Source: Agitococcus lubricus (lineage in GTDB: Bacteria; Pseudomonadota; Gammaproteobacteria; Pseudomonadales; Moraxellaceae). Taken from it: a DNA stretch of 64,000 nucleotides. The position numbers and the translations under genes were made by a program. Below are positions 62,504 through 64,000 of this stretch, one piece after another. The stretch spans positions 62,001-126,000 of the forward strand of contig NZ_QAON01000007.1 of the NCBI RefSeq assembly GCF_003051055.1, read 5' to 3'. The notes below the pieces were generated by a model, which was given only the letters and a program-made list of their open reading frames with translations, made no database searches and was not told where the DNA came from. Within the stretch, counting starts at the first letter, position 1. Every line of letters starts with the position of its first letter.

Positions 62504-64000
62504 TTAACGCCTTGGCGGCGTTAAATTACTCCTTAAAGCCAACTCATGTGCAGGTACGGGCAAAGGTTGGGTGTGTTGGTCATACTGACGCTGATGTGCA
62601 GGCAAGGCGAACTGCTCGGCTAGTTTGGCAAAACACGTTTGAAAAGCAGCTAAGGTCCATTGGCCATAAATCGTATGGCCGCCTTCATACGCCTGTTGTT
62701 GATATTCTTCGTAGGTGGTGACATAACCCATGTAGTCATTACAATAGGTACAAATTAACACCTGCTCAATGTTTGCAGTCGCTAAGATTTGTCCCACGGT
62801 TTGTACCACCCGCTGCCCTGCAATAGTCGTAAATTCACCAGGACAACAAACAATAGCTATATTACCTAGACGCACAATTTGAATCGGCAATACCGTTGGC
62901 ACCATTGCGCTTTCCTTCATGGCTCCTTTCGCCGCTTGACGTTTTAACTCTGCCACTAAGGGATCGGCAATCGCAGGCACCATTAATTTATCAATCGCTT
63001 GCCCCAAAACTTGTTTACGCCCTGCTTCGAGCATAATATCCTTAACCCCTTGGGCAGCATATAAACGTTGATAATACTGCTGCTCGGCTAGCGTTAATTT
63101 GTGCAAACGCCGCAAACGCGTGGTTTTAACCACACGCGCTAGTTGCTTGGCAACTTTACCAATGGCCATAGGCATACCCGGCCCATCCACACGCGTACCT
63201 GTAAAAAATGCCACACCATGACACGGCTGGCTGGTAAACGCTTGCTGTTCGCCATTGGCAAAACGAGGTTCAGCATGTTGATTGCTTAAATCGACATAAG
63301 TCAAAATGGCATCTAACGCGCCTGTAATGGGTAAACTAGCTTGTTGAATAATCTTTAATGCGTGTTCGGCTTGCAGGCGACCATTTTGCTCGGCATAGGT
63401 ATATTCTTTTTCTCCCTGCCACTGCTTGCGACGCACAATATCATTTGGCCCATGATAATGGGGTGACACATCCCCTGCTGTTGCTTGTGCAAAAATTGCC
63501 ACAGGTGCAGTAATGCCTTGTTGTGTCAATGCAGCTTCGGCAGCCACCGCCGCATAGCCTTTGTTATCGGCACAATATTTAGTTTGATTATTACCCACCG
63601 CCGTTGCATGAACCCCAAACAACGACACAAACGCTGCTACTTGTCCTTGATGACGAATCGCTAAAACAGGCATTTCTCGGTTTAAGGCTAAATGACATTG
63701 CTGATGATTTAATTTTGTCACTTCAGGATTACGATTATAAGCCTCTAATGAACGATTCCACGCCACTGCTGTCGTTTCGGCAAAGGCCGCATGTGCCAAG
63801 CTCAGCTCGACAGGTTCTAAATGTGCGCGTGCTACTAATAATGCATCAACCGTTGCTAACACAATTTGCGCTAAGTTATCTGGCACAAAACCGGGGGTCA
63901 CCACATTATACAAGGCATCGTGAGTGCATCCGCCCGGCCCTGAATGGGTATGCGTACAGGTTAAGACCAAACGCTCTGGGTTAAAGTGCTCACCAAGTTT
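62504..64000 (-). CDS. Neutral ceramidase-like amidase, 5' end outside the window
   Basis: This is an incomplete gene: the frame runs open to the window end (64000), so the N-terminus is missing. The visible 498 residues match the alkaline/neutral ceramidase family: VLTCTHTHSGPGGCTHDA holds the zinc His and catalytic Ser region, then SLFGVHATAVGNNQTKYCADNKGYA, IFAQATAGDVSPHYHGP and CCPGEFTTIAGQRV. Family members hydrolyse the amide of ceramide. The C-terminal beta domain usual in longer members is absent, since the frame stops at RSNLTPPRR. Lies after the TetR gene. Confidence 0.85.
   Translation of the reverse strand, partial: KLGEHFNPERLVLTCTHTHSGPGGCTHDALYNVVTPGFVPDNLAQIVLATVDALLVARAHLEPVELSLAHAAFAETTAVAWNRSLEAYNRNPEVTKLNHQQCHLALNREMPVLAIRHQGQVAAFVSLFGVHATAVGNNQTKYCADNKGYAAVAAEAALTQQGITAPVAIFAQATAGDVSPHYHGPNDIVRRKQWQGEKEYTYAEQNGRLQAEHALKIIQQASLPITGALDAILTYVDLSNQHAEPRFANGEQQAFTSQPCHGVAFFTGTRVDGPGMPMAIGKVAKQLARVVKTTRLRRLHKLTLAEQQYYQRLYAAQGVKDIMLEAGRKQVLGQAIDKLMVPAIADPLVAELKRQAAKGAMKESAMVPTVLPIQIVRLGNIAIVCCPGEFTTIAGQRVVQTVGQILATANIEQVLICTYCNDYMGYVTTYEEYQQQAYEGGHTIYGQWTLAAFQTCFAKLAEQFALPAHQRQYDQHTQPLPVPAHELALRSNLTPPRR

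Overview
The window comes from a gammaproteobacterium with a moderately AT-rich chromosome. Gene order (rhodanese-grxC-secB; yceD-rpmF-plsX-fabD-fabG-acpP-fabF-pabC-mltG-tmk-holB-pilZ-tatD-tetR) follows the Pseudomonadales pattern, and a Moraxellaceae-like member is my best guess. Genus cannot be settled from sequence alone. I recognised no rRNA, tRNA, CRISPR array, prophage or intact insertion sequence.

Region by region: 1-2.1 kb holds the grxC-secB end, trmL and a small secreted protein. 2.3-5.1 kb is a coupled operon for an ECF sigma factor, a membrane-anchored probable anti-sigma, a small secreted protein, a DUF3106 repeat protein, a predicted outer-membrane protein and DUF3565. 5.2-8.6 kb carries an internally duplicated membrane diguanylate cyclase and an AT-rich membrane protein of unknown role. 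8.6-14.2 kb is housekeeping (rsmJ, uppP, tsaB, mobA, hemH, adk). 14.6-24 kb is an iron-uptake island: two TonB-dependent receptors, exbB-exbD-tonB, a PiuC-type dioxygenase, DUF4198, DUF2271 and a PepSY-type membrane protein, with two Fur-like boxes. 24.3-28.5 kb is the ccmF-G-H-I half of a cytochrome c maturation system. 29-41 kb is the fatty-acid and cell-envelope cluster.

41-47.8 kb is the most interesting part. A RegB/RegA-type redox two-component system lies beside a small lipoprotein, a YcnI-type copper-binding protein, a predicted outer-membrane protein, a di-heme MbnH peroxidase and its partner MbnP. Two 17-bp copies of TGCGACA-N3-TGTCGCA lie at this cluster. One sits directly upstream of the -10 element of mbnP, the other upstream of the YcnI gene. 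They resemble published RegR/RegA boxes, so I propose that redox state controls a periplasmic copper system. An intrinsic terminator between mbnP and mbnH suggests the binding protein is made in excess of its modifying enzyme. The Ccm proteins upstream would supply the haem attachment MbnH needs.

47.9-58 kb contains mfd, a DUF4124 protein, a UspA-like protein, a lipoprotein nuclease with an Excalibur-like tail, a PreP-like M16 peptidase carrying in-frame repeats, and a methyltransferase. 58.1-64 kb is a lipid-related group: a WS/DGAT-like acyltransferase, a hypothetical gene with a GMC oxidoreductase, a TetR regulator and a neutral ceramidase cut by the window end. A perfect 50-bp palindrome lies in the divergent promoter region of this group. 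Two short MITE-like elements and a family of GAGCGNAGTCGAA repeats are scattered in the window.
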